A stretch of 64,000 nucleotides of DNA from Marasmius tenuissimus (GCA_029532415.1 JAQOTA010000067.1:434001-498000), one strand, 5' to 3'; numbered from the stretch's first letter, positions 12,017 through 23,675 are shown. A program made the numbers and translations. The notes: a model not told the origin generated them from the letters alone.

Positions 12017-12573
12017 CAAGGGGCGACCACCGGAACTTTCCGTGAGATCAACCTGGAATTACCATTTTGGGACGAGACACCGCCGTGACCCCACCGTTAC
12101 ATTTCCGTTACATATCACGATATTCACTGGGCAGTGGCAGTTGGTATCAGTCTCAAGTCAGTCCCATCTCGCTTTGCTTCAGGTCAAGCCCTCTATCGAC
12201 GCTTGAATCACTTCGATAGCAATGACACCCAGTGCATTGAACAGGTGGGCCTTCCTCTTTACTTTCTCGCGGGTCCGAATCAAGAAGAAACTGGCCCCGA
12301 AATTGCCCACTGAGGATTCCCGTTCACAAAACAATGTAGATGACTGGTGTAAATCATCAGTAAGACGTTCTTCGAGAGAACGAGAGTACATACTTACATA
12401 CTTGAGAGTAAGCCGCTCAGCGTAGATAGCGTGACATCCCAAAATGGTAATCTTTTGACCAGCATCATCGCAGGTTGATCTCACGGAAGGAAGGAAGGAT
12501 TTATTACACGGCATGGTCCACGAACTGAGCGCCGGTTCCGGGATCTACGGAAAGTTCCGGTGGTCGCCCCTTG
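12017..12573. mobile_element. hAT-like non-autonomous element (557 bp) with 27-bp terminal inverted repeats
   Basis: The first 27 bp (12017-12043, starting CAAGGGGCGACCACC) are the exact reverse complement of the last 27 bp (12547-12573). The flanks are CCCTAATC (12009-12016) and CCCTAACC (12574-12581), an 8-bp target duplication with one mismatch. An 8-bp duplication together with short terminal repeats is typical of hAT transposons. It carries no transposase, but a small spliced open frame lies on the minus strand inside it (12179-12514). It is either a MITE that captured a gene or gene fragment, or a deletion derivative whose interior merely looks coding. Confidence 0.75.
12179..12514 (-). 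CDS. Small unknown protein inside the hAT-like element
   Basis: ATG at 12514. The exons 12398-12514 and 12179-12343 are separated by a 54-nt intron (GTAAGT..CAG, with CTGAT as a likely branch site). The intron is in frame, so a 111-residue unspliced frame also exists; spliced, the product is 93 residues. It is protein-like: a cysteine-containing N-terminus, a central helix (CHAIYAERLTLKY), then SVGNFGASFFLIRTREK and a hydrophobic helix (ALGVIAIEVIQASI). I do not recognise a family. The start codon lies only 33 bp from the right terminal repeat, so its promoter would lie in or beyond that repeat. Confidence 0.45.
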   Translation of the reverse strand: MPCNKSFLPSVRSTCDDAGQKITILGCHAIYAERLTLKYVSMYSRSLEERLTDDLHQSSTLFCERESSVGNFGASFFLIRTREKVKRKAHLFNALGVIAIEVIQASIEGLT

Positions 12574-12581
12574 CCCTAACC

Positions 12582-13464
12582 ATAGCATTCAAGGATGACG
12601 CAAGACCGTTGCCTCACTTGCTCTCAAATCTCTTGCTACCTTCGCTCGACAATACCTCCTAGGTCGCGGTAAGTCATTGAGAAACCTTGACTAGTAAATA
12701 TATCTCTGATTTTCATACACAAAGGAAGCAGATTCATTTGGTACTTTACTCACCTCAATGTTTTTAATACCTTCATCGTTACGGTTCGTCGTTCGACGCT
12801 CTCGATAAAAATGCTGCCTCTGGTTGTTGGCTTGTCAGTCACTATCAAATGATTCCTTTCATTTAAGAACTTGCAACTACAACAATGGCGACGATTCTCG
12901 GGACCCACAGTCAACCTGAAAGACTTTGCAAGGGGCCAGTGGCGGTAATCGGATTTCTTTGGACCACTGCGACCCTTTGTTGAGGACAACAAGCTCAGGT
13001 TTGACCATCGCAGGGTGTATATGAGCCTTGTATCTTGAATTATCACTCACATATTGTTATTCTCGTTTCTACCTCGACAGTAACCATCTGATCATTGCCG
13101 TATGTTCATTGAAGCAACGAATGAAAGTCAGACCTTTTAGGTGGACCTAATTAGCTTGACTACGTACGTCGTCGTTGCCAATGTGCTCGGTATATCCCAG
13201 TTAGTAAGCCTGCGTCGTTATCTTTTCCTATCCTTCATCTCGATCTATGCTATCCAAGGTCATAAACGTATGTTTTTCGGCGAGGATTTAATGCTTCATA
13301 TTGGCTTACCACCGGACGAGATCTTCAATTTTGTATGTAGAACGTAGGGATCCTCCGACAGAGAGTCCTTTTCCATCTCACATGGGGATGGGTCATCTAT
13401 GTATATGAAAATGTCCCCCCACTTATGGTCTATGACAGCATACAAATTCCCTCAGGCTACAAGG
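12582..13464. other. Intergenic region before the nucleotidyltransferase-like gene
   Basis: Frames at 12750-13046 (minus) and 13141-13347 (plus) are short and without motifs. No gene is supported. Confidence 0.4.
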
Positions 13465-13472
13465 TATATAAG
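13465..13472 (+). promoter_or_regulatory. TATA box of the nucleotidyltransferase-like gene
   Basis: TATATAAG lies 72 nt upstream of the ATG at 13544, consistent with a core promoter and a leader of about 40-50 nt. Confidence 0.5.
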
Positions 13473-13543
13473 CCTATTGCTTTTTGTCACAGCCTGCATT
13501 GCCGCCTTTACTCTCAGCCCTTCTTCGACACCTCCGACTCATA

Positions 13544-15943
13544 ATGACGGGACAACCGCTAGAAGACTTTGTCTTTGACTCCTTATCCCGCTGGGAGGCT
13601 CTCCAGCGAGAGATACGAGCAAGACCCGAGTCGACGAAGATATTCTCAGTCGATTGGATGGCAGGACTGTCTAGTAAAGCGGGTGAAGAACCCGAACGCG
13701 ACCTGGAGGCCCTCAATCGACTTGCACAAACACATGGTATTCGTGACCCTGCCCAACTCGGATCCCTTTGGACCTGGCAACGCTTGCCCTTTACTATTCG
13801 ACAGGCCGGCCTCAAGTCACTTCGCAGACAACGTCCATACGATGGAGGCGTCGGTACCGGGTTTCAACACGCCGAACTAATTGAGAATATCGATCTCTGG
13901 TGTGTGGATATTGCTCGCTTCTTACACAGTAACTTATTCCCTTCTAGGATTCCGAAGAACGAATCCTATCTCCGGTTCCTTTCCAGAAAGTTGAATATGG
14001 AACAAACTCGGGATTCCAAACCTTGGACATTTGGATTGGTTCATCTCGCTCGAATTGCCGATGTCCTGTCTCAGCCGCACAATTTGTCGACCACGCGATT
14101 AGAGATCTTCCGCCCCGTATCTCTAGCCGGATTTTGCGTTCTTGGCGGTAAACGTGGAGAGAAAATCCATGTACAGCCGTCCCAAGAGGCATTTGTCTCC
14201 TCCTGGTCAAGAATGACTGGTGGCGTCTTGAATGGTCTCAACTGGTCGAATGTATTCGTGGCGGGAGGGTCCGTGCTTGGAACCCTGATCACACCCGAAA
14301 CCGACGAGGGGCATACGGATCATAACGACAAAGGGTGGCTAGCGTCAGATATTGACCTCTATATATGGGGACTATCTGTTCATGAGGCCAACGCAAAGAT
14401 TAAGCATGTCGCCCAGGTATACAAAAGCAATCTCCCCGAAGGTGCTCCTTTCGTTGCTGCCAGAAATTCTCAAACAATCACGCTGTACTCGTCCTGGCCG
14501 ACGAGGCGTGTGCAAATTGTGCTGAAGCTCGTGGCTAATCCTCGAGAAGTTCTGCTAAATTTCGATCTGGACCCTTGCACCGTGGGCTACGATGGCACGA
14601 GTGTTTGGATGCTTCCGCGCTTTGTTCGGGCCTTAGAGAGTAAGCCTCTACCATTCCATTCATCACTGCGGAAAGTGACTTTGTCCCAAATCAGCTGGCT
14701 ACACTATGTTCACTATGGACTTGCTGCGCGGGCACTATCTTGAGGACAGAAAGGCAACGAGAGATGTGCGGTAAGTAACTAATTAACATACACACAATGT
14801 CAAAGGACTGACTCGGGTATTTTAGGGTATTCAAATACGCAGAAAAAGGATTTGGGATCTGGATATCGGCTTCGTACCTTTCCGCTTGTGGTGGCTTCGA
14901 GGTAGAAGACTTGCTGGAATCTACTTCCAATAACTCTCGACTGTGGACGTCCCGCTTTGTCAAATTTCAGAAATATTGCAAGTTTTTCATGACTCAAGAG
15001 ACTATACATGATGAAGAATCCGCACTCCCCGAGCATTCCTACTCCCAGCTCTATATGAAAGCCGCTATTCCGCAAGGGGGCTCTCTATCTAGCTTTCCTT
15101 TGTTCATGAGACATGTCGCTCTATGGGAACAGGCGTTAATCGGCAAGATAAGGTATGGTTTGAAGTCAGTGTCGATGTATGTGACTGCGAAACTCACCTC
15201 TCACTACCAGAATTGTTGACGGTTTACAACTCAAGATGAAAGAAGAGGACGGGGATGTGTATTATGACACCGACCCCCCGTAAGCCATGATCTCTTCAGC
15301 TCCCCAATCGTGACCCAGTTAATCAGTTTTTTGCAAGGTATCAATGGAATTCCGACTTCAGTATTCCGAAGTTTCGGAATTACATCGACGACTATAATAC
15401 ACGATTAACGACTAGTATGGAAGAAACTGCGGAATATCTCTTATCTCGGGGGCGGTACTCCTGGGATTCTTTCGAAGTCAGAAGGTTGACCTATAGTGCT
15501 TCCGGCTCAGGAGTACTGTCCGAGGAGAATGACCTCGAGTTGCCTTTAATATTGCCTAAAGGAGTGGTCTTATTCTCGAATAGTCTTCTACTTGAAACCC
15601 TACAGAAGTATGGGGTCGAAGACTCGGAGCCCCCGCTCCAGGTTTTGTGGGAGGACGACACCCCAATGACGAAGGGGCTGTGCTTGGTGATCTGGAAGAT
15701 AAACAACGTTTTGAATTGGCAGGGCCTAGACCGGAAAGCCGATGAGTACGGAATTTCTTCCTTTCTATCGGCTCGATCTTCTAATGATGATGCGCCAGGG
15801 TTCGGGAGATCTTGTGGGTGTACTACAAGCGCATGGCGAACCGTTGCGTGGGAGATAGGAACCTGCTTCATTATCAGAGAAGAAGGACGAGGGCCTCCGG
15901 CGATATCCAAGAATTTGTGGAATGGCTATCTGGAAAGGTTTGA
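13544..15943 (+). CDS. Six-exon protein with a nucleotidyltransferase (pol beta-fold) signature
   Basis: Exons: 13544-14639, 14695-14770, 14826-15152, 15211-15279, 15338-15745 and 15799-15943. The five introns are 53-58 nt and GT..AG, and all joins keep one frame (706 residues). ATG 13544 was chosen because it follows a TATA box at a fitting distance. Residues about 240-285 read VFVAGGSVLG, a spacer, then SDIDLYIWGL. That is the glycine-serine turn followed by D-x-D that marks pol beta-type nucleotidyltransferases. A third acidic residue could be in the NFDLDPCTVGYD strand after the VQIVLKL strand. The next block (LETGYTMFTMDLLRGHYL, then RVFKYAEKGFGI) reads as a conserved continuation and supports the splice choices. 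Such folds transfer nucleotides to protein, RNA or small molecules; the substrate here is unknown. The C-terminal exons (about 280 residues) have no recognised domain. Confidence 0.7.
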
Positions 15944-18179
15944 CAATACTTAGACAGCGTTAACCAAGCAAGAGCTTGCTTCCTACCGTGACAATACAAT
16001 TAGCCTTCTCGTGTAACTATTGTGTCCTCGTCTATCACTTCACTCTCGTACATCGGGTGATTGTTCTTGGCCTATGGCTTCACGAGCACAGATACCTTAC
16101 CATTCAGATTCCGGGGTGCTTCGAGGATCGATTGCAGACTCGTACCGGGCCAGGAAATCTCGCCTCATGGCACCTCAACCTCAACTTATTATACGTTGCT
16201 CCCTCCACGTGACCTACTTGCTCGAACCCATGCTCTGGTGCGTTTTCGTCATAACTCGGTTTGTTTGGTACCTGTGACTGACCGCGATTTCGTTTCGTAA
16301 GTAGCAACCATCGCGGCGAGTTCCTGAATTAAAGTGGTGTGAGTGAACTGGTGGGCCATGTCGCAATCATTCTGCCTCATGGTCACATTGTGGTATGTCC
16401 TTTCTTCGAGCTACATCTGCGCTCTCTTGCTACTGTTCCTGATAACTGGCGTAGCTGACATGTCACGTCGGTATAGGTGGTAATCTTTGACTCCACTTGA
16501 GTAAATGTACGCAAACAGGGTGCACAAGCGAACAGTATGCGCTGCGCATGTGAGAACATCAGGAATGTCAGATAGACCTAAGCGATATGTGCCATCAGTC
16601 TCTGACCCTCGTTTTCGACGGACTTCCTGACACCTGTTCGTGTCTTAGTCTAGTAGTAGTTGTGTTCCAAAAGTTCCCTTTCGTGCATGCACGAGGGAAC
16701 TCCTATTGCCCCGTCACCAACTACAAAATCTTTTCCTTTAGTCGGGTACGAGAACAGAGGGAGTTCAATCCTGGAGGCTCTACCATTGCGCTGACCTTCG
16801 CCGTTAATTACATATCACAGGGAACGAGGGAAGTATATAGGAGGCTTCTTGGGCGCTTGGAACAAGTGCAGCGCCGCCTATCAGACATGAAACAAGCGTT
16901 ATTGCTTCATAACTACCCAAACCGTTGCACCCCGTCACCTCCCGTCACGCTGGCGCTCTCATTTTGTGGGAATAAGATGCATGATAAGTCCTCACCGATG
17001 ACCGTGGGCATTCTAATCTCTTATAGCTGATTTATCCCCGCTGCCGCCCCTCGCCCGCTCGCTCGTGCTCCGGAAGCCATAAATGCTAAGACTTGGGCTC
17101 GATGTCAATGTATGGTCAGAAGGAGAGGCCAGTGAGTTTATGTTCATGCTGATCAGTCGTCGTTGTCTTGACGCCCACTCTATGTGCCCCTTTATAGCGC
17201 ATCATACATGAGCATCACAATCTCAGCTAGTGATACTCCATTTGAAGCGTGAATTAGGTTCCGCTGGCGCCTCACTGCGAATCAGGAGCATTGGAACTCT
17301 GGGTGACCCGCAGGGTAGGTGTGTCCCCAATGGCGGTTCGATGTACCCACTGGCACCATATACGTTTATCTGAGATGGACCGGTGCGGTGAGTCGGTTAT
17401 GCCCTCGTATTGTATGGCTTCTCGAGTATGAACCCTGGATATATGATAGATATTAAACAGACGATGAATTCTGCCACCTCGGATGCCTCCAGGTTTGTCG
17501 GAGTATTTCAAACTCGCGCTGACTCAGGCAGAGGCTTGTGAAAGATCTCTATCTGCAAGATGAGTCTCATGGTAAGGCCCATAAATCGTGTTCCAGAGTC
17601 GAAGTACTCGTGCTCAGTTAATAGTTATAATCCCAGAAATGCCCCCTCCGTCAACGGACATGAAACCTGTCCCCGACTCTCTTGAGAGGAGGCATTTCAA
17701 GTTGAGGTGATGCACCTCTTTATCTTATAAACGTGACTGCCTGCTAAATGCTTCTCATCACGTGACAAATGCGAGCCGCGTCGCGTTACACTTATGATCA
17801 CATGTGAGTGTTATCGGTCGTGCTGGAGAACTTCCTGCGAGGATGAGTCTCCTTTGACTTCGATAAAATCACTATCTAATATGTAAGGAAGGGACTACTT
17901 CTGTTTTTTGATTGGTTGAGATATGTTAATTAGTACAGTACACATGGTCAAATAGTCGTCACGTAAACGTTTCTGCCTGCGTCGGATCGCCAACTTTTGA
18001 TCTCCCTGATATTTGATTTCTGATCACCACCACCACTTGTCGCGACGTCTTCAGCTGTGAGGGTTTGCATCGGTATGGTCTCCTCATGGGCATCGGTAGT
18101 CCCATCCCTGAATTGAGGTAGTGCTACGTCAAATATACCTGACTCAAGTGCCTCCAAATCTTCTGGTAAACTGGCCTAC
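15944..18179. other. Intergenic region of 2.2 kb
   Basis: Frames at 16020-16277, 16587-17030 (147 residues) and 17272-17511 have no motif and no splice logic. A tRNA-like D-arm motif near 16780 was examined and rejected. I see no gene here. Confidence 0.4.
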
Positions 18180-19143
18180 TCAGAAGTCCTCGCGCTTCCG
18201 CTTCGCTTTCTCGGACGTCCCTTTTAGGGTCCGCTGTATGAAATGGTGGACTGGCCAGCAGTCTACGTAATTGTTCAAGAACGGGAACTCTTTCATCATC
18301 TGTAATTGGTGAGTAACAATTAATCGATTGGTATCCGGAGGCTGCGAAGCATACCTCCTCGCGCATCCGGCTTTCGGATTCTTCTTTGTTTCTCTGCCGT
18401 ATCCAAGACACCCGGGGATTGAAATAAGTCGGGACGAGCTTTTTGCATTGCTTCTGTCGATATCTCTCAGCGAGGGATGCTTCGAATGAATCGCGTAGAC
18501 GACTTACTTGAACCCGTGAGTATGTATCATTATCCCACCCGTAGTCATCCTTCAAGCTTTTTAACGGGAACTGACCGCTTTTATACCTCTGTAAGTTTGG
18601 TTTGGGTATCGCTACGTTTGGGTGCGACAGCCTGAGTGTTATTGTGGGAGACTCGTGAGGAGGGTCTAAGGGTTCTTGCGATCCATAGGTGTCCGCCATA
18701 TCATCCGCTTCTTCGTCTATAGGTTGGAGGATACCGACGATATATTCCTCATGCACGACTTCATCATCAGTAGTCCCCTCCAACGTGACTTCGTTTTCTT
18801 TCGTAGCTTCTGATCGTCTTGTTTGGGCATACAAAAGCGATCTGGGGGATCTCGGAGAGGGAACGCCAGAACTAGTTTCGTTTTTTGAGGGATTGATTGT
18901 GGTTGTGGGTGCGTTTTCACAACCCCCTTCTGCATACTCGCGATGTTGCTGTGCCGACCGTTGGAAGAACTCCATTCCCGTTAGCGCCCTCTCATCGCCT
19001 CTCCAGGTGGCTTGGATATACGAGTCTTTAGTGAAATGTTGACGAGCAGCTATAATCTGTGTTGGTAGAGCGGCCTCCGAAGACTGCCAAAACTCGTGTC
19101 GCTGGGTGATTGATCGTCGCGGGTGAAGCAGTCGATAAGCCAT
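18180..19143 (-). CDS. Unknown acidic/low-complexity protein with a W-P-containing basic C-terminus
   Basis: Minus-strand exons: 18508-19143, 18355-18453 and 18180-18299. Introns are 54 nt (18454-18507) and 55 nt (18300-18354), both GT..CAG. The product has 284 residues. A TATATAG motif lies about 40 nt upstream of the ATG. Residues 1-180 are low-complexity and acidic (PIDEEADDMADTYG). A more ordered region follows (GQFPLKSLKDDYGWDNDTY, VQKQCKKLVPTYFNPRVSW). The last exon gives FPFLNNYVDCWPVHHF, then a K/R-rich tail ending KAKRKREDF. The 'Y-x3-WPV-x2-F-hydrophobic-K/R' ending recalls the end of many short agaricomycete proteins of unknown role, from memory. It is head to head with the gene at 19377, with 233 bp between the start codons, so they may share a promoter. 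Confidence 0.6.
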
Positions 19144-19376
19144 GGAAAGGTGGTGACCTTTCTGTCTGTGAAGAGTATATCTCTATATATTGTTAGCAGC
19201 CATCGGTTCACCCCTTTCCCTTTGCTATATACCACAGGATCATATCGGTATGCGCCCAACTCTACTCGAAACGTGGGCTGTAGTATTGCTTCAATGTTCA
19301 TCGAGAACATTCGTCTTCAGTATCATATATATTCACGGGCAGAAACAAGAACCAAGCTGACTGTCCCAGCGCTCAA

Positions 19377-19947
19377 ATGCCTTCGTTTCTTTTGCCTCAG
19401 GATCATACTCCCCGCGTAAGCCTGTTTTCGAACGACTATACTTTTGCAAAAGAGCTCATGACAGGCATTTCAATAGGACAAGACCTTAGTCTTGCGAGGC
19501 TTGCACTTCTCCACTGCCAGGAGACGGCCGTATTCAACTGGAATCAAGACTGAAGTCCATCCCTCTGGAGCCCGCTGTCCTCGACTGGACCTGATCTTGG
19601 GCCAACATCGCCTACAGCCTTTCATTCATGACGCCCTCGTCACGATTAAATGCCAATACATGCGCGAGGTTGAATTTTTGTTATTTGTCAAGCGTGGAAC
19701 GCGCTTGTGTCCCAATCCACACCTCAGTCAACTGGCAGGCAGGACGTGGAGAGGAGATATGTTGATAATGAAGATTGGAGCGAGACACAGAACTGAGGGT
19801 GGGTTGAAGGTAGTCTCGCTTACATCTCAACGAGACCGATTACTCGCAAACTATGCAGCTTCCTGGTAAGTTCTTTGTGATGTTTGATTAATTCGTGACA
19901 TCACCAGTGATGGTTTGATACCTCCTCAGCTTTGTTCGGCGTATTAA
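19377..19947 (+). CDS. Unknown 155-residue protein, three exons
   Basis: Exons: 19377-19415, 19477-19865 and 19908-19947. Introns are 61 and 42 nt (both GTAAG..AG), and the frame is kept throughout. The protein has a basic N-terminus, a central segment (LDLILGQHRLQPFIHDALVT, then MREVEFLLFVKRGTR) and a glycine/basic part (GRTWRGDMLIMKIGARH). There is no signal peptide, membrane segment or recognised domain. It shares a 233-bp intergenic space with the divergent gene 18180-19143. A minus-strand frame at 19901-20137 overlaps its last exon and is probably antisense noise. Confidence 0.5.
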
Positions 19948-21044
19948 CCAAGATAAACCTTACACCTTCCCTCGAGCCGGCTTCAAATTCAATCGCTAAT
20001 GATTGTTTCTTCAACGTGAACTCCGACAAAGTATGGGCGAGTGATATCGAATGTTGGACCGGAGTCTGGTGGGTACAACTTTCATTACGGCGAGTAATCG
20101 ATGGCTGAGCCCTGAGCTGAGTATTATAGGAGTCCAACTTCGTATAAGCCTACTATCTTTATGTGTACATGATCATGATATATCATTCATAGGAATGTTC
20201 TCTGCGGCAGGCCCTGGACACGGGTGAGACTTGAATAAGACCCAGAGCCTCTGGTCGGTCAGATAATCAGCTTCGGAGTCGATAGTGGTCAATTTCGTAA
20301 GAGGCTAGAGTGGGTGATTATTTCGGTGCTTATACGGTCACCGACTCTCGCACAAGGAAAGTGTAAGGCTTGTCCCAGAGGTCTGCTTTATTGATGGGGA
20401 TGGGTTGGAGGTATATTGATCATGGCAGGGCGCCTTCCCAGTGCAATTAGCACTAACAAACAGCTTAACAAAAAAAATTTGAGTACCGAGCTATGCGCGA
20501 CCTCTGAGTCTATTGCAGTTGTCGGTCATGAGCGCACGTGTCATGATCATACGTTCGACCACGAAAGTACCCACACCTAGTCACCTCCTTAGCCTGAGTA
20601 TTGAACGTCAACGCTTGCAAACAAAGCTGAGTGAGCTCATGAGCATACACGGATAAATATGTGGGGCTATTCGCCAGCCCGCGGCATAGATGACCAATAT
20701 ATGATATGCCTATCATATATCTGTATAGACATATCGAGTCTATCTTGTATACAGAATGACTATCTTAATCATAGTATGCGTCTACATGGGCCATATGTCA
20801 ACGTATCGAGACAGACAATCTGGATATGTGTACACAAACATACATATACGTGTACTTTGGACCACCATACATCTAAGGATCTGAAACATCCCGTTCGACC
20901 TGATCGGCGAGTCTGCGACTGCATCCAACCTACATACGCCGTTTTGTTAGTCGCTCGTATCCTCCTATCAGTATTTAAGAAGTCCCAGTTCAGGGACAGA
21001 GTAGAACCCTTTCTCTACTCCTTCTCAGAGTCGAGGCTACCGTG
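19948..21044. other. Intergenic region, AT-rich in its second half
   Basis: No gene is supported. A 128-residue frame at 20659-21045 is rich in Y, C and H, has no domain and runs into the next gene's start. TATTTAAG near 20971 could be the promoter of the gene starting at 21045. Confidence 0.4.
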
Positions 21045-21904
21045 ATGGAGATCGTCAATGAATCCGAATACGCTGCAGATCGACTTCACTACCCAGTGCA
21101 ATCGACCCAGTCGACGGGGTGCACAGTCCGTGCCTGTCAGCATGTAAGTTCAACCAAAATGTTCGATGCCGGTCTATTCGCGAAGACACTTACCACTCTT
21201 CTCAAGGACCAAACACTTCAAGGAGACCAACGTAGTGGCATAGGACCGCGACATATGGCCGGTGGGGTTACTAATGACGACAATATGGAGATTGATGGTG
21301 TTCAAGAAGAGGTTGATCGAGTTTCCGCCTCGTGCATTTATTTCCGACCCCTAACCGGTGTTATTCATAGCACGCAAGGTCCAGGAATTCCATCCTTGAC
21401 GACAGGCCAACGTCCAATTCTGGACCCCTACCAGGTGAATGGTCAATAGCTTTATCGTTTGAATCAGCGAACTGAGCACCAGATGGGTGTGAAGAGTGCA
21501 ACCACTCCGAGATAACTTCGAATCCTCCCTTCGGAACGGTAAGCCATTCCCTGATATCTGTACCACCGAAATACAGTGACACAACTTCTCAACAGACCGG
21601 GGCCGCTTCCTTCGACCGTTTCCGACAAGTAGTGGCCGATGCAGAAATCATCCGAACCCTTCGTCAACTCTCGCGCCAAATGAGAGAATTGGGGGGAAAT
21701 CAGATCAACATATGCCACGCGACCGAGAGAGTGGGTAACAAACTGGACCGGTTGGAGTTGCAGTTGGGCTTCTATCACTTGATACTGGCAGTAATCCTGG
21801 CGTTGGTTGGAGTCCTCTACTTACTCGCGATGCTCTTTTTGGTCATTGTGGTCCTCGGTTTTTTCCCATCTCATTTCCCATTCATCGCTTCCCTTCGCGC
21901 GTAA
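21045..21904 (+). CDS. Coiled-coil protein with a C-terminal membrane anchor, unknown function
   Basis: ATG 21045. A workable chain is 21045-21378, 21483-21538 and 21596-21904 (232 residues, one frame). An optional in-frame 63-nt intron at 21144-21206 (GTAAGT..AAG) would shorten it to 211. The final exon is the sure part. It holds a heptad-like helix (EIIRTLRQLSRQMRELGGN, then ERVGNKLDRLELQLGFY) followed directly by about 30 strongly hydrophobic residues (LILAVILALVGVLYLLAM onward) and a short tail ending FIASLRA. This is the layout of a tail-anchored membrane protein with an oligomerising stalk. The middle exon supplies a cysteine-containing segment (GCEECNHSE). The donor at 21379 (GTCCAG) is weak, so the middle of the model is provisional. 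Confidence 0.5.
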
Positions 21905-22342
21905 TCAACTCAATACCAAATTGATATGTCGTAAATATCTGCTTACTTTGAAGGCCAAAGTGTCTCAGAAGAAGGGGCAGAGCGTCTCAACGCGTGACGG
22001 GATGGAGAAAGAAAGTTAAGTACAAGTGGACGTTTTCTGACGTGGTGCTAGCTGACGGACGGGTCGACGTCAGCTGAGATTCTGCTCTTTGTACATTTCT
22101 CTACGAGAAGTTCGTTGCTACCCGATCGACCCAATGCTCTTCAGATCGGACTCTCACCTCATGGTAACCAGACTGTAACCAGTTAGCAGGAACTTACTAT
22201 TACATAAGTACCTTGCAATTCACTGCCGGTCTGGTCTGTGCACGACTGTACAGCCACTCTCGAGCCCTTTGCCCAAGTCACAGTCCCTCCTTTGTTCTCC
22301 TCCAATTCCCCCCCAATCTTCCCTCTCGTTCCTACCATTGCC
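21905..22342. other. Intergenic, ends in a pyrimidine-rich tract
   Basis: No gene. The last 60 bp before 22343 are C/T-rich, as is common just upstream of start codons in fungal genes. Confidence 0.4.
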
Positions 22343-22683
22343 ATGTCAAATTTCTTCTCCAGTTTCCTCTACGCGGCAATGTGTACCACGTGAAAGATGC
22401 GTCCGTTGGATAACCGGGTTTAACAGGTGCGCTTTGTAGTGCAATGTTTCGATTTTTCAAGTCGTCTTATCGCGGAGAACAGAAAGACAACACTTATTGC
22501 CTTTCTTTAAGACAATCGGGCAATAACGGCACACCAATCACAGAACATACTACATCTTTCGCCAACTCTTCGTGGAAGTCGAACCACGTTCTGGTCGCCA
22601 TCGGTGAGCTGGCTCGTATACCTGATAACTCGGAGTCCCCACCCTTACTTGTAGCATTTCGGCCACCGGGGAAATGCCAATAA
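22343..22683 (+). CDS. Small unknown two-exon protein
   Basis: ATG 22343 follows a C/T-rich tract. Exon 1 is 22343-22380 and exon 2 is 22440-22683, with a 59-nt intron (GTGTAC..TAG) and the frame kept. The product has 93 residues, starting MSNFFSSFLYAAIAMFRFF: a short hydrophobic, aromatic start that could be a signal or membrane-proximal segment. A serine/asparagine-rich part follows, ending VAFRPPGKCQ. No family is recognised, and further exons downstream are possible. Confidence 0.35.
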
Positions 22684-23675
22684 CGTGCTCTTTCTCTTGA
22701 GGCAAAGATCTTTGAAGCTGTTCTGAACAGGTAGTCACTCACCTGTATCATTCACCTTATACGATCTGACCGATTCGTTCTACCCAGAAATTCCTCAATG
22801 GCGTTCTCACTGACTGGCGTCAAACTTTGAAGCGCTGACTAGGAAACACTCGTTCATGTCACCCACATCAGAATTCTTGGCGGGAGGACTGGCCATCAGC
22901 CTCATCAGTCAATGTTGGATAAGGCCGATGCATTCTTCGTTACAAACGCGTGTTCGGTCATTCTTCGACTACTCGCTCGAGTTCACATCCAACAGTGTCT
23001 GCATGCATAATCATATACCCTTCGTGGTACGTCGTTCATCTGCATTGTCATTGTCGCGGCTAACAGCAACAATCTAGGAGCTGCCTTCATCTTCACTGGC
23101 CAGGACTTCGTACCTGATCGGCTTCGAAGTCTCAATTGGCCTTTCGTGGTACGTTCCATGACCCGTCACGAATACGCCTGTGTCTTTGCTTTTCTCCCTA
23201 CCCAAAGTCGTTTATGTTGTTGATATACCTTTCTGCTGGCTATGTCTACTCGTACACTCTCAATGACATTCATCGTTACTGCCTCAGGCTTCGAGTTCAC
23301 GAATCCATATCGTTATCAAATTGGGAATTACCATCCGGGTACTAGATACTGGAGTGTTGGCAATTTGGGAGATGTACGCCTCGTGCAGTTTCCATCCAAG
23401 GCCAGGCTTTGTGCGTCGCGTGTCCCCGGATATCTCCCCTCGACTGGTATTGGTGCTTATGTGTACGTGGATGAATGTAATCCACTGGTCGCCAGACTGG
23501 CGGCGGATAGATGCTTGCCGGTTCACTGACAGCTCGAAATGGGTTCCTATCCCTGTTATCTTAGCCTTTCTCGCAATCGGCGTGTTACTTCACGGCAAGT
23601 GCTTCATGGTTCGCAGTTCCAATCCAATCCTTATGACACGTATATCACATGCCTTTCAGGTCCAGCTATATAGAT
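22684..23675. other. Region without a resolved gene
   Basis: Several plus-strand frames (22856-23077, 23136-23345, 23242-23529, 23321-23683) alternate over 800 bp with GT/AG pairs between them. Hydrophobic stretches such as WVPIPVILAFLAIGVLL could be exons of a membrane protein, but no single splice chain convinced me. Confidence 0.3.

Noticed and set aside
16725..16800. tRNA-like motif (GCGCAATGGTAGAGC on the minus strand)
   Set aside because: The D-arm-like piece has no pairing acceptor stem, anticodon stem or T-arm with GTTCRA at the right spacing.
20659..21045. 128-residue plus-strand frame
   Set aside because: AT-rich composition, no motif, and it overlaps the promoter and start of the coiled-coil/membrane-anchor gene.
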